Assembly: GCF_029227915.1 (NCBI RefSeq)
Contig: NC_079885.1
Span: 26,165,001 to 26,229,000, forward strand
DNA length: 64,000 nucleotides
Source: Hydractinia symbiolongicarpus
Lineage: Eukaryota > Cnidaria > Hydrozoa > Anthoathecata > Hydractiniidae
Direction: 5' to 3'
Part shown: positions 29,901 to 40,937 of the stretch, one piece after another
Layout of the letters: each line of letters opens with the position of its first letter
How positions within the stretch are numbered: the stretch's first letter is position 1
The notes under the pieces: generated by a model
What the model saw: the letters and a program-made list of their open reading frames with translations, nothing else
Told to the model about the DNA's origin: nothing
Databases searched by the model: none
Program-made: the position numbers and the translations under genes

Positions 29901-32900
29901 GAAAGCAATACAGAAGAAGCAACAAGCAAGAAAGTTAAATTAAGTAAAAAGGCAGCCGAGAAAGGAAAGAGGTAGTTTATAATTTCATTTTGGTTTTTCT
30001 AACTGTGTATATATTCAAAAACATATTTGGAAGGTTGTCTGGGTCCCTGGTTAACAGAAGGAACATTCTGCTTAATGTAGAAATGTGTGATGTTACTGGT
30101 TCTGTATCTAATTCTAGGTTAGTTAGCGATAACTTTGTTAAAATCGATCTTAAGAAAAAAACATATCAACGTGGTGTGAAAAAGCTCACAGGTGGAGCGT
30201 ACAAGCGAAGAATGTGGAAGAAGAAAACCAGTTTTGAAGTACCTACGAAAAATGGAAGCAAATGCTTCAAATGTGGAGGAGAGGGCCATTGGGCGAAGTT
30301 TTGTAGAGGTAAACCGAAGAAAGTGGACCCGTTTAAGTAAGTTGTCTAATGAGAAAATTTAATGTGAGAATGTTTAAGTAGATTACCATTCTTAAAAAAT
30401 CAAGTATTTAAAAGCAACACTGAATACAGAGAAATGTTAGTACTACATGTTGGTTTATCTCAAATTATCTTAAACAGCACATCAAATGCTGACTGGTATT
30501 TTAGTTGTAGTGTAGACAGAGCTTTGATAATCAGTAGTCTTTAAGCAGTTGCGATAAGGCCTGGCACACATTAAAGAGGTTGTAGTGTCTTAAAAATGAA
30601 ATAACTGCCACTTTGTTCTTGCTAATTTGAAAAAAAATTAAGTTTAAGGTTTGCAAAAAAGTGTCTCTTTAAATGAAAGTGCCAGCTATCACTTGAAAGC
30701 TTTCTAAAAATTGAAGCAAAAACGTTTTGTGTGGAATCCAGTTTCAATTTTCTGATCTCAACAGAATTTTGCTTCAATTGGATGTAAATGCGTTTTTTAT
30801 GTTTTTATTAGTTACTTCATACTGTAAATAACAGGTTTTTAAATTTCATCTTAAAAGGGGACGCTTATTGGGCAGGGGTGCCTAATTACAAATATTTCCC
30901 TAACCCGGGCGCTTTTTCGACAGGGGCACTTAATGGGCATGGGGCGCTTAATCTGTTATTTACAGTATACAAGTATTAACTGGGTTTTGGTAAGGTGATT
31001 TTTAGGCTTGCAAATGAAATGTATATATAACCTATAGTGATTTTATGATAAAAATGTATTTGTAGAAAATTAGATGAAGAGATGACATCGTTGGAATTTC
31101 AACATTTAAATGAAGAGCAGGGAAGTTGTTTTGACTATTTGAATGAAGATACACAAGATGAAAGAAATAATCTTATGTGTTCCAAGAAAAATTTCACAAT
31201 TGATGGTTAGTGTTTATTCAAATGTCAAATACCGTAAACAAATATTTCCCGATTTCTTGTTAGAATTTGTGTAATTACAAACCTGCGAGAATTTTTTTTC
31301 TCATTTGTTGCAAAAAACAACTCTTATGAGACTTTTCTTTTCCCTAACAGCTTATACAAAAAAATATCAAAAAACCATAGTTGGGAAAATATCAAATTTA
31401 AATCTAGAAAAAATAGTCATTCCAGTTGCATACCTTCCTCTCCAACAAAAATTATACACAAAATGAAAAAATCATCTGGTTAAGAACACAAAATATTTTT
31501 TTTGTATGATGATCCGTACTGCCCTTTACCAACAAATTTAAACCTTTATGTCAAAAAATCAATGAGCCAGAATAAATTTGAATCAAGAAAGAATATTTTA
31601 TAACCATCGTGAGAATATAATTTGACGTTAGGACGATTCGCAAAATTAAAAACCCGACAAAGTTTTTTATAAGCAGGTTGCCACTGAGCCATGATTTTTT
31701 CTGGAGAATGATGACAATCATAAAGTAGCACAACCTAAACTATGAATATTACTTAATATTGCTAAACAATCTCTTGGCGTCTTTAAGGTTAAATTCAGAA
31801 TCTTGTTTTGAAAAGTGACGACCTTGAAGGGACGAGAAATCGTGTTTTAGTTTGCCTTTTGCTATCACTTGCCCTTTGCTATCACTGGAACGACAACTCT
31901 TTAACCTGTGTATCTTACGAATCATCTTATCACAGTGACATCAAAGATTTTTTGTTCTGCTTGTACTTTCGACTTTGTACTTGAGCAGCTAACAGAGATT
32001 CGATGCTCTAATGATATTTGGAGGAACAATTTTAAAGGACATCAAAATCCTGCCGAATTTAGTACGGTTGCTTATAAACCTATAAAAATCGGCGTATTTG
32101 TTAACTTTTCACAGCTGTTGTTACTACTGACGACCGTTTCCTATACTTTTGTTAAACCACTCTAAAAATAGTTTTAGCGTATCAAAGATGTATGGGTGTG
32201 AGTTTTATATCTTTTATGTTTTATAGAAGTCATGCAGATTGAACCATGTTGGCCACGCACACCATATAGGATGGAAATAAATGATGAATTATTCTGTCCC
32301 TTGTTTAAATCTGAAGACGGGAAACCGGCTAAAGGTAAATATTTTTAAAAATAAAACTTTTTTGTTCATTCTTTAATGCTAACCCAGCAGGCTCGCATGT
32401 ATAAACAGGAGAAATGCAGAAATCTTGGAGACTTTTTCAGCTTTTTTTTTGTAGAAACCTACAAAAAAGTCAAATCAAATCTAAAAATATTTGGACATGA
32501 GACTTTTAGAGAAGGACAACATGAGGCTGTTGCAAGGATTGTGTCTGGTGCGTAGCACAACATAAAATATATAAATATTGTTTGTTTGTTTCGTTTGTTT
32601 GTTTGTTTGTTTGTTTGTTTGTTTGTTTGTTTGTTTGTTTGTTTGTTTGTTTGTTTGTTTGTTTGTTTGTTTGTTTGTTTGTTTGTTTGTTTGGTTGGTT
32701 GTTTGGTTGGTTGTTTGGTTGTTTGTTTTTGTATAAAGTATGAAACTATTTAGCGTCCCATGATTTTACATTTTTATCTAATCTTTTATATTTTCTTGTA
32801 GGTTTGTCCACTTTGGTTATTCTCTCAACTGGTTCAGGAAAATCGTTATGTTATCAGCTACCAGCTTATATGTATTTTAAAGAAAGAAAAGCTATGACAA

Positions 32901-35900
32901 TTGTTGTGTCACCGCTTGTTGCTCTCATGCAAGACCAAGTAAGTTAGTCGTGGTTTAACTTCCAAAAAAATAATTTGGGTCCTAACGCACAAATTTTAAG
33001 CATGAAGTAAGTAAGAAAGTAAGTAACGGGAAGTTTTCACGTTCTTGGGGATTCCATCCTAACGGTTGGTTCTTCCTTCCCTCCGACTGTAACTATGTTA
33101 CATTACCGCCAGAGATGCGTATAGCATTGCTCTAACTTGCTTGGCTGCCACACAAGCCGGTTAGCGGTCAGTAGATGGCACCAAATAGACTGACAACACT
33201 GCATTTAAAGTGAGCGGGGTGGGGACTCGAACCTGATTACAAGTCGAATGCGCTACCACTACACCATTTCCGCTTCTAATGAATATACAATTTAGCAATA
33301 TGTTGTATATTTCTGTCATCCACTTTTACTTTTTCTATATTTTTGCTGTTGTTTAACTTTGGAAAATATTCAAATTTTATTTGGCCTAAAAAATGTAATT
33401 TTTAAAAACCGAACCTATCTGCAAGCATGTGCAAGACGTATACGTTGTATTTTACTGATATAACTAATTATTCACAAAAAGTTCACAAAGGATATTGTGA
33501 TTGTTTAGGTCGCAGGGCTTCCTTCATGTCTACCCGGTGCTTTCTTAAACAGTAATATGACTAAACTTCAACAACAGCGCGTCATCACAAAAATCAAAGA
33601 ACAAAAGATTGCAGTCCTGTTAGTATCACCGGAGGCGCTCGTGTCCGGTGGGTTTGGCACCGGTATATTGCCACCCAAGTCCACTCTACCACCGATAGCA
33701 TTCGCTTGTATTGACGAAGCTCATTGTTTATCTGAGTGGTCTCACAACTTCCGACCATCTTATCTGCGTGTTTGTAAAGTTCTGCGGGAGAGATACAACA
33801 TCAAATGTTTGCTTGGTCTAACAGCCACAGCATCGCAAACCACTGCAACTTCAGTTATTCATCACTTGGGAGTTCCATGTGAGGGATCTATTATCCGTGA
33901 TCCGAACCCAATCCCTCCAAACTTGCATATCACAGCTTCACGTGATGAAAACAGAGATTTAGTAAGTGCACATCACTTCATGAACCTTTTCTAAAACTTT
34001 TAGCATCGCTTAAGATAAACTCTTTTGTCCTGATTGATTTGCGCCTTAAAAGTTTTAATTTTCTTTATCATTTGTAAAATCAACAAAAATGAGCGACTAG
34101 AGTTATTCTTTGTATTATGAGAGAGCTGTTATGAGAGGTACGAGGTTTAAGAACTTATTGATTAATTTGTACAATGATTTTAGGCGTTGGTTGAATTACT
34201 TCAGATGAAACCTTTCGATGAATGTGATTCAATCATTGTGTATGTAACAAGGCGTCTTGAAGCAGATCGGCTTGCTGTAATGTTGAGAACTTGCCTTCCT
34301 GATCCTCTGCCAAAAGAAGAAAAAAAGGAAATTGAAAAAGAGAAGAAAAAGAAAGGAAAGTCAAAGTAAAAACGTTTTGAAATTTCCATATTTTGTTTGT
34401 CGGCTAAAACAGGGTCATGCTGGACCACGCACGAATTCTTCAAGCCACAAATAACAAATGCGATATATTTTTATCGACTTTGTTGCGATGGGCAAATTAT
34501 CATGGATTTTTCATGGGCTAACGACTACTTCATGACATTTTAGTATTTTTATTTTTAGTAACAAGAAATGTCTCTCCAAACATTCTCTTTTAGCTTATTT
34601 TTCTAACGAATAGCGTAGTGACGTCAGAATGCTTTTATATTTGCGTTTCCATTAAAGATTGAGGGCACACACTGGGTCGGATTTGCATGGAAGAATCCTG
34701 TTTAGTTAATCTCATTTTTCTCCTGTGTAAAAGTATAAACAAATTAACTTTTTTAAATGCTGGTGTTATATTTTTGAAAGAAAAGGGTTTAGCGAAAAGA
34801 GTTTCTGCGGATTATAGTAAAGATTTCGAAATTATTCTAACACAGTGTGTTTCCATGAAAGTCACTGTTGTGCATTTTTACTTTTTAATAGGGCGTCCAC
34901 AAAACCTTTTTGGTGGAATGTGGAATGTTATCACGCTGGTTTGACACCCGCCCACCGTCGACGCGTTCAAAATCAATTCATGTCGGGTGAACTCCGAGTG
35001 GTCGTTGCAACGGTCGCGTTTGGTATGGGTCTTGATAAGTCAGATGTTCGGTCTGTTATACATTTTAACATGCCAAAGAGTTTCGAGAATTACGTTCAAG
35101 AGATTGGTAGAGCTGGCCGAGACGGAAAACCATCTTTCTGTCATGTGTTTCTGGACGATGACGTAAGCGGCTGTTTTTTTTTCGTCACTATTTTCGACTT
35201 CTTGCGTGTGTAAAACGTATTTTTACTTTGTTTTGTATATAGTGGAACGATCTGAACGAACTTCGTCGACACATATACGGAAATACTGTCGATCGCAGCA
35301 TAGTCAAGAAATTTGTCGACTTAGTATTTCCTTCTTGCAACTGTTCCGAGTTAAGCAAACATCACAACAGTTCAACTAAAGATAGTGATATTCCCCAGGT
35401 GGATTCTGCACCTCCACTTCTTGACAAAGAGGCGGAGGAATTATTTAGTCAGGACAACGACGACGCGATGTGTACCGACATCGAGATGATGGGTGTAACA
35501 CCTAGTATAAGCAAAGCTGCTGAAGATCACGAAGATATGATCCTTTCACAGAAATGTTGTTCTGGTCATAGAAACGCTTTACCAATCGATTCAACAGTGC
35601 TAGAATTAGATATGCCTCAAGAAAACATATCAACATTAATGTCTTATCTAGAATTACATCCGAAACGCTGGATAGAGGTGCTTAATCCTATTCTCTCTTC
35701 TGCGTCCGTCAAATGTTACGGAGGTCCGGAGCAATTTCAGTTATTAGCAAAAAAGTTTCCGCCGGTTGCACTCTCATTGAGGCTTCTGCCGCAGAGTGAG
35801 CTGAAATATCTCGCAGATATGAAACAAATAGATTTGGATTTTATGACGATAGCTGATAAAATGTGCTGGGATGTGATCACGGTTGCTCGTGAAGTGCGTT

Positions 35901-36508
35901 CACTTCAATGGAATATGGCGTTCGCTTTGGACGCGCCGTTGAATACCACGGGCAAATCTGGAATCATTGTTGAGTGCGGACAATTAAGTTTTCATATTGT
36001 AACGCGAGAGGGGATTGGTGACGACGAAAAGGACGAAATCTGTGACTTTTTACACGAAAACGTCCTAGCGCAGGAAGAAAATCGCTTACTGCAATTAAAT
36101 GCGTTGTATAATGTTTTGAAAGATTTATCTTGTCAACATTTTTGGGAGTTGCCTTCTGATAAACGAATTGATCAAAAAGCTCGCGAAAATATTGGTAGAT
36201 ACTTCATGTATGACAACAAAAAACAACTTGAAATCTTAAGAGAAATGTGTAGTTCTGACACTAGTATATGTACTCCTCCTCGGAGATGGAACTTGATAGC
36301 AAGTGATATTAAGAACTTGCTAATCTCTCATCCTGATGAAAACTTTACAGGAAGAGCTGTTGCTAGGATACTGCAAGGCATTAATAGTCCGTGTTATCCG
36401 GCAATTACTTTCGGTAGAGATCGTCGTTTCTGGAGACAATGCTTAGATGTGGATTTTAACGAATTGCGTAAATTTGCAGTTGAAGAAATTAGTCGATTTA
36501 GAAATTGA
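26937..36508 (+). CDS. RECQL4: RECQL4 / Sld2-like RecQ DNA helicase, complete coding chain
   Basis: Nuclear 3'-5' DNA helicase that combines an Sld2-like N-terminus, used in replication initiation, with a RecQ core. Exons: 26937-27023, 27258-27291, 27528-27607, 28558-28743, 28816-28910, 29402-29971, 30118-30336, 31066-31205, 32227-32334, 32455-32547, 32802-32938, 33509-33961, 34184-34365, 34892-35162, 35243-36508; phases agree throughout, giving 1,306 residues (human 1,208). Seen: Sld2-type start ([20 protein letters not shown]), VPDDG motif, Lys/Glu-rich middle, CCHC zinc knuckle [14 protein letters not shown] (residues 400-413), motif I TGSGKS (547-552), DEAH (652-655), [21 protein letters not shown] and [10 protein letters not shown]. 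The long last exon matches the RECQL4-specific C-terminus ([16 protein letters not shown], then RRFWRQCL). Odd: a Lys/Glu-rich insert ([11 protein letters not shown]) between helicase motifs at the exon 13/14 junction. The start codon lies directly after an acceptor, implying a 5' UTR exon upstream. A 15-exon hand model may misplace a boundary or two. Confidence 0.93.
28254..28450 (+). mobile_element. SINE family A, 5'-truncated, in a RECQL4 intron
   Basis: Plus-strand copy covering the 3' part: gttggatgttgctgggagtt, tactctaggactctccatct, cccctcctggaaataataga, then the (TATC)n tail. The tRNA-like head is absent. It lies about 100 bp before the acceptor of coding exon 4 (28558). Confidence 0.8.
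32576..32731 (+). repeat. (GTTT)n microsatellite in a RECQL4 intron
   Basis: Almost uninterrupted TTTG/GTTT tetranucleotide repeat of about 155 bp, degenerating to GGTT units at its right end. It lies between the RECQL4 exons ending 32547 and beginning 32802 and is likely length-polymorphic. Confidence 0.95.
33003..33277 (-). mobile_element. tRNA-derived SINE (family B) in a RECQL4 intron
   Basis: On the minus strand the head reads like a tRNA: AGCGGAAATGGTGTAGTGG then TAGCGCATTCGACTTGTAAT. It has an A box TGGTGTAGTGG (plus 33256-33266) and a perfect B box GGTTCGAGTCC (plus 33223-33233). A loop containing TGT would be a Thr anticodon. About 200 bp of unrelated body and a tail of (TTAC)n-type repeats follow (plus gtaagtaagaaagtaagtaa). 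Body and tail differ from family A, so it is a distinct SINE family. A genuine tRNA gene is unlikely because the 3' acceptor-stem half does not pair and a SINE body follows directly. Confidence 0.8.
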
Positions 36509-38618
36509 TGAATCGATTCATCGGATGATTTCACGTCATCCAAACTAATACGTTGAAATTCATTTTGAAGGAATGTTAATTTTACAAAAATATTTTATAG
36601 TATTTATTTATTTATTTTAACTTCATCACCAGTCTCTTTCACTGTAAAATCGTTCGATACTGTAATCAAGGTTGTAACAGATGCGCTGTGTAAACATCTG
36701 ACTCAGCAGTTTTTTAAGTCCAACCCGCCACACGTGTTCCCCACCTTGCGTAAATGAAACTGATTGTAATATTGATGGAAGTGTGATGTGGTCACACTAT
36801 CCATGTGAAATGTTACAATAAACTAACAAATTTTTAACGCACTTTGTGAGAACTTTTATATTTTATTTATACACTTTTTTTGTGAGGACTCCAAAATGTG
36901 TTTGTTTATTTCCACAGCTGTTTATATTGGGATAAGAAATTCGCGATGAAAATTTTGCTAGTATAGAGTGGAAAAAAGAAGTTAAGTGGAGGATTTAGAC
37001 TTTTACAATCGATACGGTTATTTTTTTCGCGTTTTTTCTTTAATTTGGATATAATTAATTACTACATTTTTTTCTCTCGATATTTTTAAAAGCTTTTTCT
37101 TCACAGCAGTGCGCATGTGTTTTTGTTGATATTTCTTTATGAGATAAGCTTTTCAATATTATTTTTTTTTATGTAGAGAAAGCAGACCGTTTTAAAATAA
37201 GAAAAAAAATTATGAATGTTTTCCTTCATACGTCTATTTTTGTTCAAGTTGTAAAAAGGTGAAGAAACTTATATTCAAAAGGGCGCGCCGTTGACAAAAA
37301 AGTTGAATTACGCGGGTTTTAAAAAAGAGATTTGTTTCTTGGTTAATGTTGCTTCGATTTTAAAAGTACAAAAGATTTATGTTTGGATGGTTGTCATATG
37401 GGGGAGCTATATTTATGTTTGTCTCATTAAAGAAGAATTTGTGAGAGTTAGCTGAAGTTAAAGTGATCAAGTTGCAAATATTATTGCTTCTAGTGTTTCG
37501 TCTTCCTTGCTTACTACAATTATTCATGGGAAATTTGATGTTGTTGAAAATAATGCAAAAATGCAATTCTAAGTAGCCCGTTTTTATAAGTAACACAAAA
37601 TTTAACCTGATGGTCAATTGTTTAGGTTTTTTCGTTTTACAAGCTCAACTGCTTGTTGATTATTAAATAAATATACGTATTTTCTTTGTCAGGCTGCGAG
37701 CTCTTCAAAATCAAACTCCAGTCTCAATCACGTTTGTCGTCGTATGAAATTTACAATTTAGAACAAGGTTTGATGATTTTACAGTCTTTGTTTTTTTTTT
37801 CACCTGTTTTGTTTACTCTAGGCTCAGTTGCTTACAAGTTCCTTTTTTAAAAATTCGAGCCTCATGTTCCTTTATAACAAACGTGTGAGCAGAACGCGGG
37901 CGCAACTATCTTTAAATGGGTTTTAATTCCCTAGAGTTGACTGAACTTTCTAAGGACTACGGTTAGCCTTCTTTCATAAAAAAATTAATATTGAAGGTAG
38001 TTAAATTTTTAATTCATTGTTAGGAATACCAAGGTTGGCACCACTCGCAGATGTTAATTTAGAAAGCGTAAAATTTCAATCACTATAGGTCCTGTTTTGA
38101 AATATTTCCCTTGATCTGCACTCTCTTTTTTCATAATAATCTTCTGCGACGCAAAGATTCTCTTTATGCGGAACAAAGACTGTTTGAAATATATTTTATA
38201 ATTTATAAATTTTTTATTTTGTCTAAACTCGGTAGTTTAATAAATCTATTTTTTGTCTAGGTTTTATATTATTAATTCATGTTTGGTTTGCTTGTTCTAT
38301 GACAATACACTAAATAAATACGAAAACGGTTCAGTACGCCATACACCTGTGTGTTAGTGTCTGGGCACAAACGACGTTTATCTGGGTACCTCATTTATAC
38401 AAATTTTGGCGCGAATTTAAATTTATGAAGAGCAAAATGATATTTTAGCGTATTTTCAATTCGGTGATTAAGGAAAAAATTTGCAGAAGCTTTTTTTATT
38501 TTATGGATTGTATTTCACACTGCAACGTACGAGTACTTTGTTAGAGTTGTAGGTAGGTAGTAGGTAGTCGCCGGTGACGATAATAGCATAGCCGTTTAAG
38601 CTTGGAGGTTGAAGTGAG
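36509..38618. other. RECQL4 3' region and intergenic DNA
   Basis: A likely RECQL4 polyadenylation signal AATAAA lies at 36817-36822. The rest is AT-rich, and I see no coding exon, RNA gene or repeat family member up to the transposon at 38619. Confidence 0.5.
36817..36822 (+). terminator. Polyadenylation signal of RECQL4
   Basis: Canonical AATAAA about 310 bases after the RECQL4 stop, the first clear hexamer downstream. Confidence 0.5.
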
Positions 38619-38710
38619 TAATTCCCCGTTCCCTCTATACGGCTAATTCGCAATGCATTATGGTAGTTGTATTCCGCGAAAACGTAAACAAACCATTCGT
38701 AGTAACAAAA

Positions 38711-39058
38711 ATGGCCGAACAAGTACACTTCATCCTTAATTCTACTCAAAACCAAAGCGATATACAAAATTCTAATCAAGACAACAGTTTTTTTCAAAAC
38801 TTGGGCTCTCCTGCAAGCATTGGCTCAAACTTTTCATCAAGTTCAAGCTTTTTATTGCAAGCTAAAAGTAAAGGAGGAGGGATAACTTGCTGTGTACCTC
38901 TCTGTCAAAACAACTCAAAGAAGAATCCAGACTTATCTTTTTATGTCATTCCTAAAGACTCAGAGCTTCGAAAGAAATGGCTTTTTATGATCAGTAGAAA
39001 GGATTTTGTACCTTCTACGAAACCACATTTTTCGACTTCAATATTTTTCTCGGTTTGA
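38711..39058 (+). pseudogene. THAP zinc-finger transposase N-terminus, truncated
   Basis: Starts at an ATG in good context (aaaaATGG), just inside the left terminal repeat. A Ser/Asn/Gln-rich leader is followed by a THAP-type finger start: CCVPLCQNN (the CxxxC pair), a YVIPKDSELRKKWL core and SRKDFVPS. The finger needs a later Cys-x2-His pair, and this never comes because the sequence runs across the deletion junction into the antisense of the opposite gene. In intact relatives the THAP domain precedes a DDE transposase; that part is missing here. Confidence 0.7.
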
Positions 39059-40356
39059 TACCAGTTTAGAGCATTAACTTCATTTTCTAAGCCCCATTTG
39101 CAGGCCTCTGATGTAAAGTTTTTATTTTTATTTAGACATTTTTGTAATATGCTTTTTGGATGTATATTTTTTCTTCTATTTATAATAGATCCAAAATTGG
39201 ATGATGTTATGCGTTTCTTTCTTTCTGTGTACCACATATCACATTTATACTGAGTACATGTGGATTTTTCTATGTCTCGAACTTGTTCGGCATTGACATG
39301 AATGAAATTGTTTACAAATGACTTTTGCTCATCTGATAACTCTGCTATTTCTGGTTCAAAGTCAAGAGCCTGCAAAAATAAATTAACTGTCGGACGTAAT
39401 TCAACTGTTTCACTGTTTGTCTGTTCAAAATTAAATTCTTTTATAGATGTGTCATAAAATGATGATGGTTTATAGTCATTTCCTTGTAATAAATATGCCA
39501 TTGAAGTTCCTTGCCCTATTTCAAATAAGTCTGTCGCTAATTTTTTGACTTTTTCGGTTGAGGGCTCATGTGCAAACAGTGGTGTAGAACAAAATTTTCT
39601 ATTTCCTGTGACCAACGGTCTTTTGCGACTTTCATTTGTGTCTTTCGTAAGGTCTGCTTTCTCGAATGCCATTGCAGAAAATTTTATTGGTGCAGAATTT
39701 GCACTTTCTCCAGGTACATGCCATTTTTGTAACAAATCTGTGCATGTCTTGTCATCAGGGACAATTTTTAAGTCCAACTGTTTGTATTCAACCAATTGAA
39801 ATAGAACTGCTGCGACATGCTTACAGCATCCTCCTGCTCCAGCTTTACATAAACATTTCGCATACAAAATATCACCACTTCTTTGACACAGGTGGACATA
39901 AACAGAATATTTTTCTCTTTTCATGGAAGCAGCTACAAAACATTTCACAAGAAAAGTTAATTTTTCAGCCATAACATTACTTTTAACTCTCACTTTCTTC
40001 ACGTAGCTCTCCTTGAATAGTTGGTATCCAAGAATTTTATGCTTTGTAGCACCCTTCGGCTTGCTATCACAGCTATTTCCAAGAACTAAATATTGGTGAA
40101 TTTTCTCCTGGGTGATCGAAGGCATAGCTGCAAGATCAGTTGACCATTGACTTATATCTTCGTGTGTTCTTTCCTCCACTTCTTCGTCCCTCTCGGCATT
40201 TGTTAATTCTTTAAAAACAGGTCTTGGTACCACACAAGAGCTTTGAGAAAAGCTAGGCCCAAGATCTGTAGAGCTTAAAATTATATCTAAATCTGTATCC
40301 TTATTTATTACTTCCATTTCGACTTCTTTCACTCCTAAAACCTCACTAACTAACAA
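38941..40356 (-). pseudogene. SWIM zinc finger + YqaJ-type exonuclease protein, C-truncated
   Basis: A 471-codon open frame on the minus strand. A SWIM zinc finger is plain: the CxC pair at residues 168/170 (CLCKAGAGG) and C178-K-H180, with the usual KHVAAVLFQL helix after it. From about residue 385 (WYTERKKRITSSNFG, then WGLENEVNALNWY near 431-443) it matches the start of the YqaJ viral recombinase/exonuclease fold. The catalytic Asp/Glu-x-Lys segment that should follow is missing, and the frame ends in sequence antisense to the THAP gene. The upstream region has no stop or frameshift. This matches the accessory protein of ISL2EU-like transposons; its role in transposition is not established. 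Confidence 0.75.
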
Positions 40357-40582
40357 TATTTAAATGTTTACATCAATAACACGGGTTTTGGATAAGGGAG
40401 ATAATGATTTTCTTGAGGAGATTTGAAAATTATCACAAACAATAACGGCTTTTTGTTATTATCGCCACAATAAAAAGAATGCTGTTATTTATTTACAAAC
40501 TCTCGCTTCTGGGAGGGAAAACTGTAGAATACAACTACCATAATGCATTGCGAATTAGCCGTATAGAGGGAACGGGGAATTA

Positions 40583-40937
40583 AACTCCCACATTCATATA
40601 TATATTTCTATTTTTCACTAAACGTTTTTTATCAGAAACCAGTCTATAATAAACCTTATGCTCAGAAAGGCTATATTTTAAAAAACTTTAGCATACTGAG
40701 AAAAGCTCCAACAAAAAAATCCTTAAACCCTCAAAAAGTCTTGTTAATAAAAAAACTGGAAAACTCCAGGCTAAACCGAATGCTTAGGTTTCCTATAAAA
40801 AAAAACGAGCATCGCTCTCATCCCCATGTTCATTTTTAAACATTAACCTGTAAAAATTAATCTGCAGCCCAAGCAGAGCAAATAACCAATTCGTGACGTG
40901 CTTTTCGCTTCACCTTTTTGACAGAATAGCAGTTAAA
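40583..40937. other. Short region upstream of CCDC102
   Basis: Only 355 bp separate the transposon's right end from the CCDC102 start codon, so the promoter and 5' UTR of that gene must lie here or the transposon landed within them. No TATA box or other element stands out. Confidence 0.4.

Larger units (their letters stand above)
38619..40582. mobile_element. ISL2EU-like DNA transposon, internally deleted
   Basis: Terminal inverted repeats of about 55 bp: the left TAATTCCCCGTTCCCTCTAT from 38619 runs on through GCAATGCATTATGGTAGTTG, and the right end at 40582 is its near-perfect complement. The target duplication is 2 bp, read either as TA (element ATTCCCC...GGGGAAT) or AT (element TCCCC...GGGGA). 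Inside are two convergent gene remnants, a THAP zinc finger on plus and a SWIM/YqaJ protein on minus. From established knowledge, ISL2EU elements pair a transposase with a YqaJ-type exonuclease and make 2-bp duplications; assignment rests on that plus what is seen. The DDE catalytic part is absent, so this copy looks internally deleted near 39020. Confidence 0.75.

Noticed and set aside
31546-32165. Possible transposon protein remnant in a long RECQL4 intron
   Set aside because: The minus-strand frame has a protein-like feel ([18 protein letters not shown]) but I could not tie it to a family, and no terminal repeats frame it.
33205-33277. A tRNA-Thr gene on the minus strand
   Set aside because: A and B boxes are good, but the sequence runs directly into a 200-bp body with a short-repeat tail and lacks a matching 3' acceptor strand; it is a SINE head.
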